The notes below the pieces were generated by a model that searched no databases, was not told the origin of the DNA, and worked only from the letters and a program-made list of their open reading frames with translations. From positions 186,001 to 250,000 of the forward strand of contig OY764162.1 of NCBI GenBank assembly GCA_963668185.1: DNA of 64,000 bases. Direction: 5' to 3'. Position 1 is the stretch's first letter; each line of letters begins with the position of its first letter. The translations under genes were made by a program, and so were the position numbers. Shown here piece after piece: positions 63,856-64,000 of this stretch. This stretch comes from G963668185 sp963668185 (GTDB lineage: Bacteria > Chloroflexota > Dehalococcoidia > Lucifugimonadales > G963668185).

Positions 63856-64000
63856 CTTGCCGGGGACGGGGGTTGGTTGAGGGCGAGAGGCTTTAGATTC
63901 CTCGGGGGACTCGGAATGACAGAGGGCGGGGCGCGTCTTGCCGGGGACGGGGGTTGATGCGAGGCGAGAGGCTTTAGATTCCTCGGGGGACTCGGAATGA
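63856..64000. repeat. 81-bp tandem repeat ending in family C units
   Basis: CTTGCCGGGGACGGGGGTTG begins at 63856 and again at 63937, 81 bases apart; each unit ends GAGGCTTTAGATTCCTCGGG with GGACTCGGAATGA. The second unit runs to the window edge. No gene is seen from 63757 to the end. Confidence 0.7.

Noticed and set aside
1..64000. tRNA or rRNA genes
   Set aside because: No cloverleaf with a GTTCRANTC T-loop and matching acceptor stem, and no rRNA-like stretch, was found by eye; a tRNAscan or Rfam run would be decisive.

Overview
The window is a GC-rich bacterial chromosome segment of about 64 kb, densely packed with core metabolic genes. The gene content (a primary-type sigma factor, DNA polymerase III delta prime, tyrosyl-tRNA synthetase, M16, M1 and metallo-beta-lactamase-fold hydrolases, an LLM-class flavin monooxygenase, many short-chain and medium-chain dehydrogenases), the Thr/Pro-rich spacer behind a lipobox, and the scattered short repeat families fit an uncultivated Chloroflexota genome of the Dehalococcoidia/SAR202 kind. 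This placement is an inference from gene content and style; no rRNA or tRNA gene was seen.

Layout. 1-5 kb: 5' end of mutS2, thrB-lysC, a polyprenol-mannose-synthase-like glycosyltransferase, a TPR protein and a small gene with an unusual upstream array of GTCTC/GAGAC half-sites. 5.4-8.2 kb: an AT-rich accessory locus with an Ig-like protein carrying a phospholipase-A2-like tip and a membrane protein behind it. 8.7-17.5 kb: MBL hydrolase, trpA, aroH, MFS, riboflavin kinase, tyrS, class V aminotransferase, M16 protease, all on the plus strand. 17.5-22.9 kb: a restriction-modification island set in a tandem array of histidine phosphatases, one copy reduced to its last 39 codons. 23-30.3 kb: paired SDR genes, CvpA, HNH, PSP1-like/holB/lysA, and a PaREP1-like gene with an alcohol dehydrogenase. 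30.3-37.5 kb: NUDIX, DUF4268, DUF488, then a block flanked by a duplicated amidase leader and holding an EEP nuclease, MFS exporter, its probable HTH regulator, a lipoprotein and a broken homocysteine methyltransferase. 37.5-48.5 kb: amidase, CBS-domain protein, nucleotidyltransferase, an anchorless SdhA-SdhB-CCG complex, HEAT protein and sigma factor. 48.6-64 kb: split D-glutamate cyclase pair, FAD oxidoreductase, an M14-like/GH105 fusion, a second PaREP1-like/ADH pair, pepN, a second R-M system, crotonase, LLM oxidoreductase, a small protein with an aspartic protease, and a repeat-invaded protein.

How it fits together. Several cassettes are clear: thrB-lysC and lysA (aspartate-family amino acids), trpA-aroH (aromatic amino acids), the non-classical succinate dehydrogenase/fumarate reductase, and the two-gene equivalent of eukaryotic DGLUCY. 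Lower-GC genes (toxin-like locus, both R-M systems, DUF4268) sit singly between core genes and look horizontally acquired. Four families of short repeats (A: CTTCGACAGGCTCAGGGC core; B: CTTCCCCAG/CTGGGGAAG hairpin; C: GATTCCTC...CGGAATGACAG; D: GGATTCCGGCCTTCGCCGG) fill most non-coding gaps and have even invaded one reading frame.

The most interesting observations are the toxin-like PLA2 locus with its displaced C-terminal fragment, the two helically phased repeat arrays upstream of promoters, the repeated pairing of PaREP1-like genes with alcohol dehydrogenases, the SDR pair in which one partner lacks the catalytic lysine, and the R-M island within the phosphatase array.
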